Assembly (NCBI RefSeq): GCF_018129385.1
Contig: NZ_JAFCLN010000017.1
Span: forward strand, 1 to 64,000
Direction of reading: 5' to 3'
Source of the DNA: Bradyrhizobium lablabi
GTDB lineage: Bacteria; Pseudomonadota; Alphaproteobacteria; Rhizobiales; Xanthobacteraceae
DNA: 64,000 nucleotides
Below are positions 9,056 through 17,251 of this stretch, in pieces. Position numbers and translations under genes: made by a program. The notes under the pieces are model-generated. The model was not told where the DNA came from. It saw only the letters and a program-made list of their open reading frames with translations, and did no database searches. Numbering within the stretch: position 1 is the stretch's first letter; every line of letters starts with the position of its first letter.

Positions 9056-10780
9056 ATGATCAGCCTGTCCATCCGGCGGAAGATCATGGGGATCGCGGTC
9101 GTATTGATCGTGCTGATGGCCGTGACCGCCCTGCTTTCGATGGCGTCGGCCATCCAGGTCGGCAACCAGTTGAATGAGCTCGCACGAAGCTACGTTCCTG
9201 CCTATGGCCACCTTGCGCGCGCCAACATTCGCTCGGTGGAACGCGCGCTCGAACTGCGGCGAATCGTGATCGAGAAAATCCGATCGCCGTCGAATGACGT
9301 CGCCGCCATTCGCGCCAGGTTTGACGCAAAGGGTGGTGAATTTGAGAACGAAATCGGATCGGCCCGCAAGCTTATCGGCGCCCTCGTGGAAAAGCAGGTT
9401 GCGGCGGGCGATACCGTGGCGCTGGTGCGGCTCCAAACCCGCATCGATGCGGCCGTCGACGATTCCCGGCGCCATCTCAACGATGAGATCGGCCGCTTAC
9501 TGAACCTGCTCGATACGGGCAACACAGCGACGGTTGACGAAAGCCTTACCCGCGTCGATGCCCTCCGCAACGAACTCAACGACAAGCTGGACGCAATCCG
9601 GGCCGACATGCTGACGTTGCTGCGCGCCGACGCGGATCTCGTCACCCAAACGCAGCATCGTGTGACAATGATAGCCGCGTTCCTGACGCTGCTTGCCGCG
9701 ATCCTGGGACTGGTATTTTCGCTGATGGTTAGCGCCGGAGTCACGCGGCCTGTCCGGCGCCTTCTGGAGGGCGCCCAGGCCGTGGAGGCCGGCAATTTGA
9801 GCGGCAAGGTGCCCATTACGTCGAAGGACGAAATCGGGAGCTTGACGACCGCATTCAATCAAATGGTGGAGCAACTGCGTCTCAAGGAGCGGATACGCGA
9901 GACGTTTGGCAAGTATGTCGATCCTCGCATTGTGGAAGGACTGATCGATCGGCCGGTGCTTGCGGCTGAGGGAGAGCGGCGCGTCATGACTGTGCTGTTC
10001 TGCGATCTCCGGGGATTTACCAGCACCAGCGAGGGGATGACGCCACAAGGGCTCGTGAAGGTCATGAACCGCTACTTCTCGACCATGTCCGCGCCGATCC
10101 GCGAACATGATGGGATCATCGACAAATATATCGGCGATGCCATCATGGCCTATTGGGGCCCTCCCTTTACGGACCACGCCAGCCAGGCGCGGCTGGCAAG
10201 CCTGGCCGCCCTGAGAATGCTCGAACTCGTACCGCAGCTCCGAACTGAACTTCCTGAACTGCTCGGCGTTCGCAGCCTTCCCACATCCTTCGATCTGCGC
10301 ATCGGCATCGCCACCGGAGAGGTGCTGGTGGGCAGCATCGGCTCGGAGCTGATGATGAATTACACGGTGATGGGCGACACGGTTAACCTGGCTTCCCGCC
10401 TGGAGGGAGCCAACAAGGAATATGGCGGCCGCATCCTGGTATCGGAGGCGACCATCGCCGGCGCCTCCGATGCAGTGGAGCCGCGCGAGATCGATCGGGT
10501 TGCCGTGCTCGGACAAAGCCAGCCACAGCCGGTATTCGAGATCATGGGGCGCAAGGGTGAACTGACGCCGGCACAGCTCGCCCTGCGCGACCGGTTCGCG
10601 CAGGGACTGGCCTGTTACAGGAGCCGGCGATGGGAGGAAGCGCGTCGTGCTTTCGAGGCGGGTCTCGCTGTCGTTCCTGGCGACGGACCGTCGAAAACCT
10701 TCATCGCCCGGTTGAACAAGCTGGCCGCGACCCCGCCTCCGGAAGAATGGGATGGTTCCTGGCGCCTGGCGGAGAAGTAG
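9056..10780 (+). CDS. Membrane adenylate/guanylate cyclase with HAMP domain
   Basis: A class III nucleotidyl cyclase, 574 residues. Order: membrane segment at about residues 13-33, a helical periplasmic sensor region, a second membrane segment at about 200-220, a HAMP linker (TRPVRRLLEG...), then the catalytic domain from about residue 300. The latter has CDLRGFTSTSEG (first metal aspartate), DKYIGDAIMAYWG (second metal aspartate) and NYTVMGDTVNLASRLEG. A C-terminal tail of about 80 residues has a short TPR-like helix pair. It would make cAMP or cGMP in response to a periplasmic cue. ATG 9056 is chosen for its AGAGG site; an upstream in-frame extension from 8969 lacks one. Divergent from the sulfatase operon across the dyad at 8896. 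Confidence 0.88.
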   Translation: MISLSIRRKIMGIAVVLIVLMAVTALLSMASAIQVGNQLNELARSYVPAYGHLARANIRSVERALELRRIVIEKIRSPSNDVAAIRARFDAKGGEFENEIGSARKLIGALVEKQVAAGDTVALVRLQTRIDAAVDDSRRHLNDEIGRLLNLLDTGNTATVDESLTRVDALRNELNDKLDAIRADMLTLLRADADLVTQTQHRVTMIAAFLTLLAAILGLVFSLMVSAGVTRPVRRLLEGAQAVEAGNLSGKVPITSKDEIGSLTTAFNQMVEQLRLKERIRETFGKYVDPRIVEGLIDRPVLAAEGERRVMTVLFCDLRGFTSTSEGMTPQGLVKVMNRYFSTMSAPIREHDGIIDKYIGDAIMAYWGPPFTDHASQARLASLAALRMLELVPQLRTELPELLGVRSLPTSFDLRIGIATGEVLVGSIGSELMMNYTVMGDTVNLASRLEGANKEYGGRILVSEATIAGASDAVEPREIDRVAVLGQSQPQPVFEIMGRKGELTPAQLALRDRFAQGLACYRSRRWEEARRAFEAGLAVVPGDGPSKTFIARLNKLAATPPPEEWDGSWRLAEK

Positions 10781-10838
10781 GGCCGAACTTTGAGCGCGAC
10801 CGAACAAGCAGGATTGCTGACAGGATCGGACGAACAAC

Positions 10839-11240
10839 ATGAAACTCATTCCATCCGCGATCCTCTGCCTCTTCCTGATTTCGATTCCGGCACTGGCCCA
10901 GCAGCCGTCCGGATCGCCATCTGCTGAATCCGCTTTTGGTGCCCTGCCCGGCCGCTGGGTGCGGCTACAGGGCGGTTATGTGATCACCATCAGGGCCGTG
11001 GATGCCGACGGCAAACTTGATGCGAGTTACGCAAATCCAAGGCCGCTGCCCTTTCACACGGCCGTCGCCAGCAAGGACGGCAATGTGCTCAAGCTATCGT
11101 TCGAGTTGCGTGCCGCCGGCTACAATGGTTCCACCTACAAACTCCGCTACGACGCGGCGAACGACCGCCTGACCGGCGTCTACGATCAGGTCGTCGCCAG
11201 GCAGACATTCGAGGTCGTATTCGTCCGCGACAAACCGTGA
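10839..11240 (+). CDS. Small secreted protein, function unknown
   Basis: A 133-residue protein with a clear signal peptide (MKLIPSAILCLFLISIPALA, cut near residue 20). The mature part starts FGALPGRWVRLQGGYVITI and is rich in beta strands, ending VVFVRDKP. The W-x-R-L-x-G-G-Y pattern and size recall small periplasmic lipocalin-like proteins. It sits 58 bases after the cyclase in the same direction, so the two may share a transcript. No named family is recognised. Confidence 0.6.
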   Translation: MKLIPSAILCLFLISIPALAQQPSGSPSAESAFGALPGRWVRLQGGYVITIRAVDADGKLDASYANPRPLPFHTAVASKDGNVLKLSFELRAAGYNGSTYKLRYDAANDRLTGVYDQVVARQTFEVVFVRDKP

Positions 11241-11811
11241 GGCCTTTACGTTCGGCTGCGTCTGATGTGCAACCAGTATTGCCGCGGGCGTGGCGGCCAC
11301 TTGTGGTAGCTTGAGCGACCACATCATCAATCGCTCGTCCAGATTGCCAAGAATTTGAACCTTTGCGCTGGCTACCGCACCCTTGCCGGAAATGCCGGGG
11401 GCACGTGCGAGAAAATGACAACATTGTTGCCATTATTGCCCGACCCAGCGTGAAGCTCAGAAGAGACTGCGGCAAAACAAGGTATTCCCGCAGGAGTTGA
11501 ATGCGGAGGTGATGACGCCGCCGTGGAATCGACCCGATTCAGCGCCAAAATCCCGACTCACGGCCGAATATGGGATTGATTCCCCTCCTTGTCGGCAAAA
11601 GCGTTGGCAATTGTTCCAGGCCATAGAACCAAAAGGATTACTCCTGCAACTTGCCCTTCGACCAAATTTTCCCGCTTTCCGCGAGAGGAAACCCCGCCGC
11701 GGCCGCCAAGCGTGCTAGGCTTGGCGGCCGGCAGCGAGGAGGCCGCGCAATCAAGCTTTCACTGTTAGTGAATTTGTACTGCATTTGTTGGAAACGGCGG
11801 CCTTTTCGAGA
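11241..11811. other. Intergenic region upstream of sensor kinase
   Basis: About 570 bases without a gene I can support; the open frames here lack ribosome sites and family features. The main structure is the strong inverted repeat at 11700-11730. The promoter of the kinase-regulator operon should lie in this stretch. Confidence 0.5.
11700..11730. repeat. 11-bp perfect inverted repeat 80 bases upstream of kinase start
   Basis: CGGCCGCCAAG (11700-11710) and CTTGGCGGCCG (11720-11730) are perfectly complementary around a 9-base loop. No T-run follows on either side, so it is not a standard terminator. It could be an operator or a leader hairpin in the kinase transcript. Confidence 0.55.
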
Positions 11812-14046
11812 ATGGCTAGGACGCGCATCACGACTGCCTGGAGCTTTGCGCTCCTTGTATTGCTGGCGTTGGAAGCCCGTTGCGCGGAGCCGAAACGCGT
11901 ACTTATGCTGCACGCCTTCAACTACACATTTCCGGCAACCAGTTTGATTGCCGACGCGGCACGCAAGCGGCTGCTCGAGCACTCCCCCAATTCAATTGAG
12001 ATCGACGCGGAATTTCTCGACCTGGCACGAAATACCGATACGCCGCACAAGTTGCGAGCGGCCGCGTTTATCCGCGACAAGTATGGGCAACGTCCTCCCG
12101 ATCTGGTGATGACTCTCGGCAGTGCAGCACTACCGTTTCTGGTCGCATATCGGGATATGCTTTTCCCAAATGTGCCGGTCGTTTTTACATCGATATCGCC
12201 GCAGTCCTATGATGCATTGCAGCCACCACCCGACGTAACCGGGATCGTCACACAGTTCGATCTCGCGAAAACTCTTTCACTTGCGGAGCGGCTCCAACCG
12301 GAGGCGCAGCGTCTGGTTGTCGTCGCCGGTAGTGGCGAGACGGATCGCCGCTGGCACCCTGTCGCCCGCGAGGTGGTTGAAAACTACCAGCGCAAGTTCG
12401 AAACAACGTACTTGTTCGGACTTCCGTATTCCGAGATCGCCGACAGATTGTCAAATCTGTCCCGCGATACGATTGTCATTGTCCTGACCGTGTTTGCCGA
12501 CAGCGAAGGCAAGACTTTCATTCCCGCGCAGGTGGCGGCAGATCTATCGGCGCTGTCTGCTGCCCCGGTGTACGGGCCCTACGATACGTTTATCGGAAAG
12601 GGTGCCGTCGGCGGTTTCGTCGAGACATTCGAGTCGGTCGGCGTTGCTGCGGCCGACCTGGCGATCGAACTTCTGAAGGAGACATCGCCGACCATGCTTC
12701 CGCCCCGCACGAATCCGGGCCAACACTACCGGGTCGATTACCGGGCGATGCAGCGATGGGGCCTGAAAGAACGGGATTTGCCTCCTGGTACTGCTGTTAT
12801 GTTCAAGCAGCCAACGATCTGGGATGAGCATCGCGGCATCGCTCTTGCGGGACTCTTTGTCGTCGGCTTGCAAGCGGTGCTCTTGAGCGCGCTGCTAATT
12901 CAGCGGCGTCGAAAAATGCGTTTCGAGAATCTACTTTTGGCCAGCGAAGAGCGAATGACCTTTGCCGCCGCCGCTACCAATATCGGGCTCTGGCAGCTTG
13001 ACCGGGATACGAACAAATTGTGGGCCACAGAGCACTGTAGGACGCTGTTCGGAATCTCGAAGGATGTGCCACTCACGCGAGAGGCGTTGCTGGCGACTGT
13101 TCACCCCGACGATGCGGAAATCGCCGGCCGTTCGATGCAACGATCGCTTGAGACGGAACAGGCTTCCAGCAGCGACGTGCGAATTGTCCTGCCGGACAAT
13201 GGAGTGCGGTGGATACGCATGCGTGCCCGCCGCTATCCCAGGCATAACGGCCGGTCACGTCATCTGGGCGGAATTTTCGTCGATGTTACGGATCAAAAGC
13301 TGGCCGAGGCGGAGGCTGCCCTTCAGCGGCAGGAAATTGCGCATCTGATGCGTGTATCTGTCCTGGGCGAACTTTCCGGCTCGATAGCCCACGAAATCAA
13401 CCAGCCGCTCACCGCCATACTGTCAAACGCCCAGGCGGCACTGCACCTGTTGGGCCAGAAATCGCCAGATCTCGAAGAAATCAGGGATGCCCTCCAGGAC
13501 ATCGTTCATGAAGACAACCGCGCGGGCGAGGTCATTCACCGCCTTCGCCACCTCCTGAAAAAGGGCGAGCGGAAGCTTGAATCTGTCAATATCAATGACC
13601 TTGTCACGTCGACGGCCGCCCTGCTCCACAGTGAACTGATTGGCCGCGAAATCGGCATCAGGCTCGACCTGGAGAACAGGCTGTTCCTGACATCGGGGGA
13701 TTCCGTTCAATTGCAGCAAGTTCTGCTTAATCTTGTCATGAATGGAATGGATGCCATGGCCTCGACCCCCGTCGATCAACGGCATATTCTGATCTCAACG
13801 CGCGGGATGGAGAGTGGATCGGTGGAGGTGCGCGTGATCGACCGAGGGCATGGCATTCGCCCTCTGGAAAATGGACGTCTGTTTGAACCGTTTTATACCA
13901 CAAAGGAGCACGGTCTCGGTCTTGGACTGGCGATCTGCTCGACCATCATACAGGCACATGGTGGACGGCTCACTCTCGTGAACCACCGGGACGGCGGCGT
14001 GATCGCGATGTTTTCGTTACCGAGCCGGGAGGCCAGAGCATCGTGA
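11812..14046 (+). CDS. Sensor histidine kinase with ABC-type substrate-binding sensor domain
   Basis: A 744-residue hybrid. It has a signal/anchor segment, then a periplasmic domain (residues 30-330) of the ABC-transporter substrate-binding type used as a sensor (RVLMLHAFNYTFPATSLI..., VFTSISPQSYDAL). A membrane segment (about 343-366) is followed by a PAS domain (about 385-500), a HisKA dimerisation domain with phosphorylatable H527 in GSIAHEINQPL, and an ATP-binding domain with LVMNGMDAMA, DRGHGI and GLGLGLAIC. It phosphorylates the FixJ-type regulator encoded next, which overlaps it by four bases. ATG 11812 is used; an in-frame TTG at 11785 is the alternative, and neither has a strong ribosome site. 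The ligand may be a small anion or aromatic compound (inference). Confidence 0.87.
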   Translation: MARTRITTAWSFALLVLLALEARCAEPKRVLMLHAFNYTFPATSLIADAARKRLLEHSPNSIEIDAEFLDLARNTDTPHKLRAAAFIRDKYGQRPPDLVMTLGSAALPFLVAYRDMLFPNVPVVFTSISPQSYDALQPPPDVTGIVTQFDLAKTLSLAERLQPEAQRLVVVAGSGETDRRWHPVAREVVENYQRKFETTYLFGLPYSEIADRLSNLSRDTIVIVLTVFADSEGKTFIPAQVAADLSALSAAPVYGPYDTFIGKGAVGGFVETFESVGVAAADLAIELLKETSPTMLPPRTNPGQHYRVDYRAMQRWGLKERDLPPGTAVMFKQPTIWDEHRGIALAGLFVVGLQAVLLSALLIQRRRKMRFENLLLASEERMTFAAAATNIGLWQLDRDTNKLWATEHCRTLFGISKDVPLTREALLATVHPDDAEIAGRSMQRSLETEQASSSDVRIVLPDNGVRWIRMRARRYPRHNGRSRHLGGIFVDVTDQKLAEAEAALQRQEIAHLMRVSVLGELSGSIAHEINQPLTAILSNAQAALHLLGQKSPDLEEIRDALQDIVHEDNRAGEVIHRLRHLLKKGERKLESVNINDLVTSTAALLHSELIGREIGIRLDLENRLFLTSGDSVQLQQVLLNLVMNGMDAMASTPVDQRHILISTRGMESGSVEVRVIDRGHGIRPLENGRLFEPFYTTKEHGLGLGLAICSTIIQAHGGRLTLVNHRDGGVIAMFSLPSREARAS

Positions 14047-14657
14047 CAGATGAATTTACTGTCTATCTGGTTGATGACGACGCGGGCGTGCGGAAAGGGC
14101 TGTCGCGATTGCTTCGCGCCAGGGGCTACGATGTTCGGCCTTACTCCTCTCCAACGGAATTTCTCCAGCAGCATGATCCTGCGGCGCCGGGCTGCGCCGT
14201 GCTGGACGTTGCGATGCCGGGCCTCAACGGTCTTGAGCTTCAGCAGGCGCTCACGGCGGGGGGATCGCACCGACCCATCATATTCATCACCGGAAAGGGC
14301 GACATTCCTACGAGCGTGCGGGCCATGAAAGCCGGCGCACTGGATTTTCTGACCAAGCCGGTTCGCGAGCCGGACTTGCTCGAAGCGATCTTGCGCGCCA
14401 AAACCCGGGATGCCGAACACCGTCGCGTCAACTCCGAACTGGACTTGATCCGGGCTAAGATGAACACGCTGACACCGCGCGAACGCGAGGTGCTCGTGCA
14501 TGTGGTAGCCGGCCGATTGAACAAGCAGATTGCCGCCGATTTGGGTACCGTCGAAAAGACCATCAAGGTTCATCGCAGCCGGATGATGGAAAAGTTGGGC
14601 ATACGCGGCGTCGCCGATCTGGTCCGGATGGCTGAAAAGGCCCATATCTCGAAATAA
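14043..14657 (+). CDS. FixJ/NarL-family response regulator
   Basis: A 204-residue regulator. The receiver domain has the acidic pair D11/D12, phospho-acceptor D55 (CAVLDVAMPG) and K105 (FLTKPV). A LuxR-type helix-turn-helix begins near residue 137 (TLTPREREVL...IAADLGTVEKTIKVHRSRMMEKL). The GTG start overlaps the kinase stop (GTGA), so the pair is translationally coupled and surely forms one two-component system. The domain style is that of FixJ/TodT/NodW regulators, often linked to use of aromatic or unusual carbon sources in rhizobia. Candidate target sites are the TTGGACC dyads at 8896 and 14672. Confidence 0.9.
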   Translation: MTDEFTVYLVDDDAGVRKGLSRLLRARGYDVRPYSSPTEFLQQHDPAAPGCAVLDVAMPGLNGLELQQALTAGGSHRPIIFITGKGDIPTSVRAMKAGALDFLTKPVREPDLLEAILRAKTRDAEHRRVNSELDLIRAKMNTLTPREREVLVHVVAGRLNKQIAADLGTVEKTIKVHRSRMMEKLGIRGVADLVRMAEKAHISK

Positions 14658-14671
14658 CGATCAGGCCTCTA

Positions 14672-14687
14672 TTGGACCAACGGTCAA
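14672..14687. promoter_or_regulatory. Imperfect dyad TTGGACC-AAC-GGTCAA between two regulator genes
   Basis: It lies 15 bases after the FixJ-type regulator stop and 37 bases before the stand-alone receiver start. It shares its left half exactly with the perfect dyad at 8896, while its right half lacks one base. The position suggests that the stand-alone receiver gene has its own regulated promoter. Function is inferred. Confidence 0.4.
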
Positions 14688-14723
14688 CTCGACTGACAAT
14701 CAAACCTGACGTCATTATCACTC

Positions 14724-15104
14724 ATGGCGAACGATCTTCCCTCGATCGCTCTGGTCGACGATGATCCGGCCGTGCTCAGAGCATTGAGCAGGCTGCTGCG
14801 ATCCCATACCTTCCTTGTCCGAACATATGAATCGGGCCAGGAGTTTCTCGCGTCGCTGCCTGGTGGGCTTCCCGATTGCCTGATTGTCGATCTTCAAATG
14901 CCGACCATGAGCGGGTACGAGTTGCAACAGCATCTGGTACGAAGCAGCTTCAATATCCCGACGATCATGATCACGGCTAACCGCCAGGCTGGCCTTCATC
15001 AGGAAAACCCTGGATTGGTGGCCTTTCTGTTGAAGCCCCTACAGGAAAGCACCTTGCTTGCCGCTATCAATCGAGCAATCGATGTTTCACGCGAGTGTCG
15101 TTAG
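14724..15104 (+). CDS. Single-domain response regulator
   Basis: A 126-residue stand-alone receiver with no output domain. The acidic cluster is VDDD (residues 11-14), the phospho-acceptor is D56 (CLIVDLQMPTMSG) and the conserved lysine is K104 (FLLKPLQ). The switch threonine region reads MITANR. It resembles the receiver part of FixJ-type regulators and lies 66 bases downstream of one. It probably competes for phosphate from the upstream kinase or acts as a phosphate sink (inference). Confidence 0.87.
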   Translation: MANDLPSIALVDDDPAVLRALSRLLRSHTFLVRTYESGQEFLASLPGGLPDCLIVDLQMPTMSGYELQQHLVRSSFNIPTIMITANRQAGLHQENPGLVAFLLKPLQESTLLAAINRAIDVSRECR

Positions 15105-15130
15105 CAACGAGGTCAAAATCAGTTTCTTTA

Positions 15131-15170
15131 TGTACCGCCGGGTATCCAGATCATTTTTGATGGACCATCG
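15131..15170 (-). pseudogene. Relic of a second formylglycine-generating-enzyme gene
   Basis: On the minus strand this reads D-G-P-S-K-M-I-W-I-P-G-G-T and then a stop. This is the conserved FGE N-terminal segment, broken right after PGGT. Twenty-one bases (15135-15155) are identical to 8730-8750 inside the intact FGE gene. The flanks are not coding in that frame. It looks like the last trace of a deleted or transposed FGE copy. Confidence 0.55.
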
Positions 15171-15445
15171 CAAATGGCGATATCGCGCGCTCGCTTAGGC
15201 TTCGCTCTCAAGGCGTCACGCCCCGGTCGATGCGTGCCACGCTAGGTGACGAAACCCTCGCGCAGTAGCTGATCGGGTGCCGACATTCGGTATCGCGAGG
15301 GATGCGGCTGGATGAGAAAATGCAGAACGGCTAAGGGCCTATCGGTTGGTTGTCGGATCATGTTAGACGTCGCCGGACGCCAATTTGGCGGACTCCGTCT
15401 CCGCCAGATTTCGCTGTTCTCAGCCGACGGACGCACAGCAAGGCC

Positions 15446-16295
15446 ATGTCGAAGCGCCTGCCTTCATCTCCTGAACGGTCCGGTGCGAGCCATCCGGCGC
15501 TCGAACGGGCGATTCTGGCGCTCCAGATCGGCCGCCCCGATGAAGCCGAGCGCCTGGCCTCCGAGGTGCTGAAGGCCAGCCGCAGCAACATCGCAGCGGC
15601 GCAAATTCTCGGTCGCGCCCTGCTGATGCAGAACAAGATCGCCGAGGCGATCGTGCCGTTGGAAAAAGCGGCGCGGCGAAGCGAAGATCCCGCCATCGAA
15701 ACGCTGCTCGGCAGTGCATTGGCGTCGGCCGGACGATCGAGCGAGGCCATCGAGCAATTGCGTCTGGCAATCGCGCGGCGTCCGCCCTACCCGCCGGCTT
15801 TTGCCGAACTCGGCGGCCAGCTCAGCAAGCTTGGACGCATCGAAGAGAGCATCGCGATGTTCGAAAGCGGGCTCGCGCTCACGCCTGGCGCCAGATCTTC
15901 TCATGGGGCTTGGCTATCTTCATCTGAAGACCAATGACCGCGCCAAGGCGCGCTCCCTGTTCTTGCAGGTGCAGGCCGCAGAGCCACACCGGCTCGATGT
16001 CTTGAGCGCACTCGCCAGCGTGATGGCGCTGGACGGCGAACATGCCGCGGCGGCCGATCTATATCGGCGCGTGCTGGGCCAGCGGCCCGCGGATGCCTTG
16101 ATGCGTTATTATCTCGGCAAATGCCTGCTCGAGCTCGGCAATCGCGATGCCGGAGAAGCGGCGCTGCGCGCCTCGGCAAGCGCCGGCCTGCAAGCGACCG
16201 GCGCCGCGGTAGCAGCGCTCAGCGCGGCCCCGCACGGCCGTTTCTTCCTGCGGCCAAGCGCGGTCGCCAACTTCCTGCGCGTCAAACAGAACTAG
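15446..16295 (+). pseudogene. TPR-repeat protein gene with a frameshift
   Basis: Two overlapping frames carry one continuous TPR protein. The first runs from ATG 15446 (MSKRLPSSPERSG) with repeats such as ALQIGRPDEAERLASEVL and LGRIEESIAMFESGLALTPG. The second continues with DLLMGLGYLHLKTNDRAKARS and ends at 16295. Removing one base near 15890 joins them as ...LTPG-PDLLMGLGY. The product, about 282 residues, would be a tetratricopeptide scaffold or interaction protein, and no catalytic domain is seen. The good repeat pattern after the break argues for a very recent mutation or a sequencing error rather than old decay. Confidence 0.75.
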
Positions 16296-16319
16296 ACGTC
16301 ATGCTCTACCTTTTTGTTT

Positions 16320-16394
16320 GAGCATGATCTCCGCGCAAACGCGTTCGCGTTTGTCGCGAGGGAAAACCGGTATCCACTTTTCCGGATCATGCTC
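16320..16394. repeat. Palindromic intergenic repeat with GAGCATGATC ends
   Basis: The element begins GAGCATGATC and ends GATCATGCTC, with internal AACGCGTTCGCGTT symmetry and a conserved-looking GAAAACCGGTATCCACTT stretch. Elements of this pattern are dispersed between genes in Bradyrhizobium and relatives. It separates the TPR gene from the convergent gene at 16394. Confidence 0.7.
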
Positions 16395-17101
16395 TAGGCG
16401 CGGAACTGCCGGCGATAGACCCCGCGCTCGCCATAGACCGCATTGGTGGTGTCATGCACGCGCTGCGTCTCTTCATCGGTGAAGGCAGCGGTGCGCGCGG
16501 ACCATTTGTCCCGCTTGATCGGAAAACATTGCGCGACCGGCGTCCCCTTCGGCAGCACGCCATTGAAATCCGCATCGTGCCAGAAGGCCGGAAAGTGAAT
16601 CCAGCCGTCGTGATAGAGGTCGCAATCGACCATGCCGGTAATGGTGGTGAACGGCAGATCGAAACGATTGACCGGGTGGGTGAACAGCAGTGAAAAACCT
16701 GCGGGCGCCTCGATCGTCCAGACGTTGTGGAATTTGATCATGAAGCGGTCGGCATCGAACAGCGGCGTGCCGGTGACCTGGCTGGGGTCATGGAATCCGA
16801 TCGGCGAGCGCACGAAGCCGACCGACCCGCCGGGCGGCAGCTCGTAGTCCCACGAGAACTCGCCGTTCTCGACTTTCACGTCGCAGAGCAAGGGGATCAA
16901 AAATCCGCTCGTCATGGCATCGACGAAAGGCGGACAGCGCTTGACCGTATCGGTTTCTTTGGCAAGGGACGCGTTGAACGCCTGCTGCGGCATCGCCTTG
17001 AACCATGCCGGCAGACCAAGTCCGGCCGGCACGGGCGGCGGCGCTATGCCGTCCAATTCCCTGGGGCAGCGGAACGTCAGCGTCATTTCTTGTTCGGACA
17101 T
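16394..17101 (-). CDS. Conserved hypothetical protein (DUF6065-like)
   Basis: ATG 17101 (MSEQEMTLTFRCPREL) is chosen because the upstream extension of the frame is compositionally unlike the rest. The 235-residue product has no signal or membrane segment. It has many aromatic residues, with segments such as SGFLIPLLCDVKV, FHNVWTIEAPAGFSLLFTHPVNR, DLYHDGWIHFPAFWHD and KGTPVAQCFPIKRD. This pattern resembles the DUF6065 group of uncharacterised proteins, though I am not certain of the assignment. It is divergent from the ATPase gene at 17252. Confidence 0.65.
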   Translation of the reverse strand: MSEQEMTLTFRCPRELDGIAPPPVPAGLGLPAWFKAMPQQAFNASLAKETDTVKRCPPFVDAMTSGFLIPLLCDVKVENGEFSWDYELPPGGSVGFVRSPIGFHDPSQVTGTPLFDADRFMIKFHNVWTIEAPAGFSLLFTHPVNRFDLPFTTITGMVDCDLYHDGWIHFPAFWHDADFNGVLPKGTPVAQCFPIKRDKWSARTAAFTDEETQRVHDTTNAVYGERGVYRRQFRA

Positions 17102-17251
17102 CGGGCCTGCCAGCGTTGATGGGAGCGTGGAGCCGCCAGCCTTATCATTTGGCGGATGCGCGTGACCAGACAATAGCAGTACTGGCCTCTTGCCGTTCTG
17201 GTCTGAGCAACCTGTTCCACCAGCCGATGCAGCCGTGGTATCGATAGGGCA

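Noticed and set aside
945..15445. A complete genomic island with attachment-site repeats at tRNA-Ser
   Set aside because: I found no second copy of the tRNA 3' end and no integrase in the window, so island borders cannot be set.
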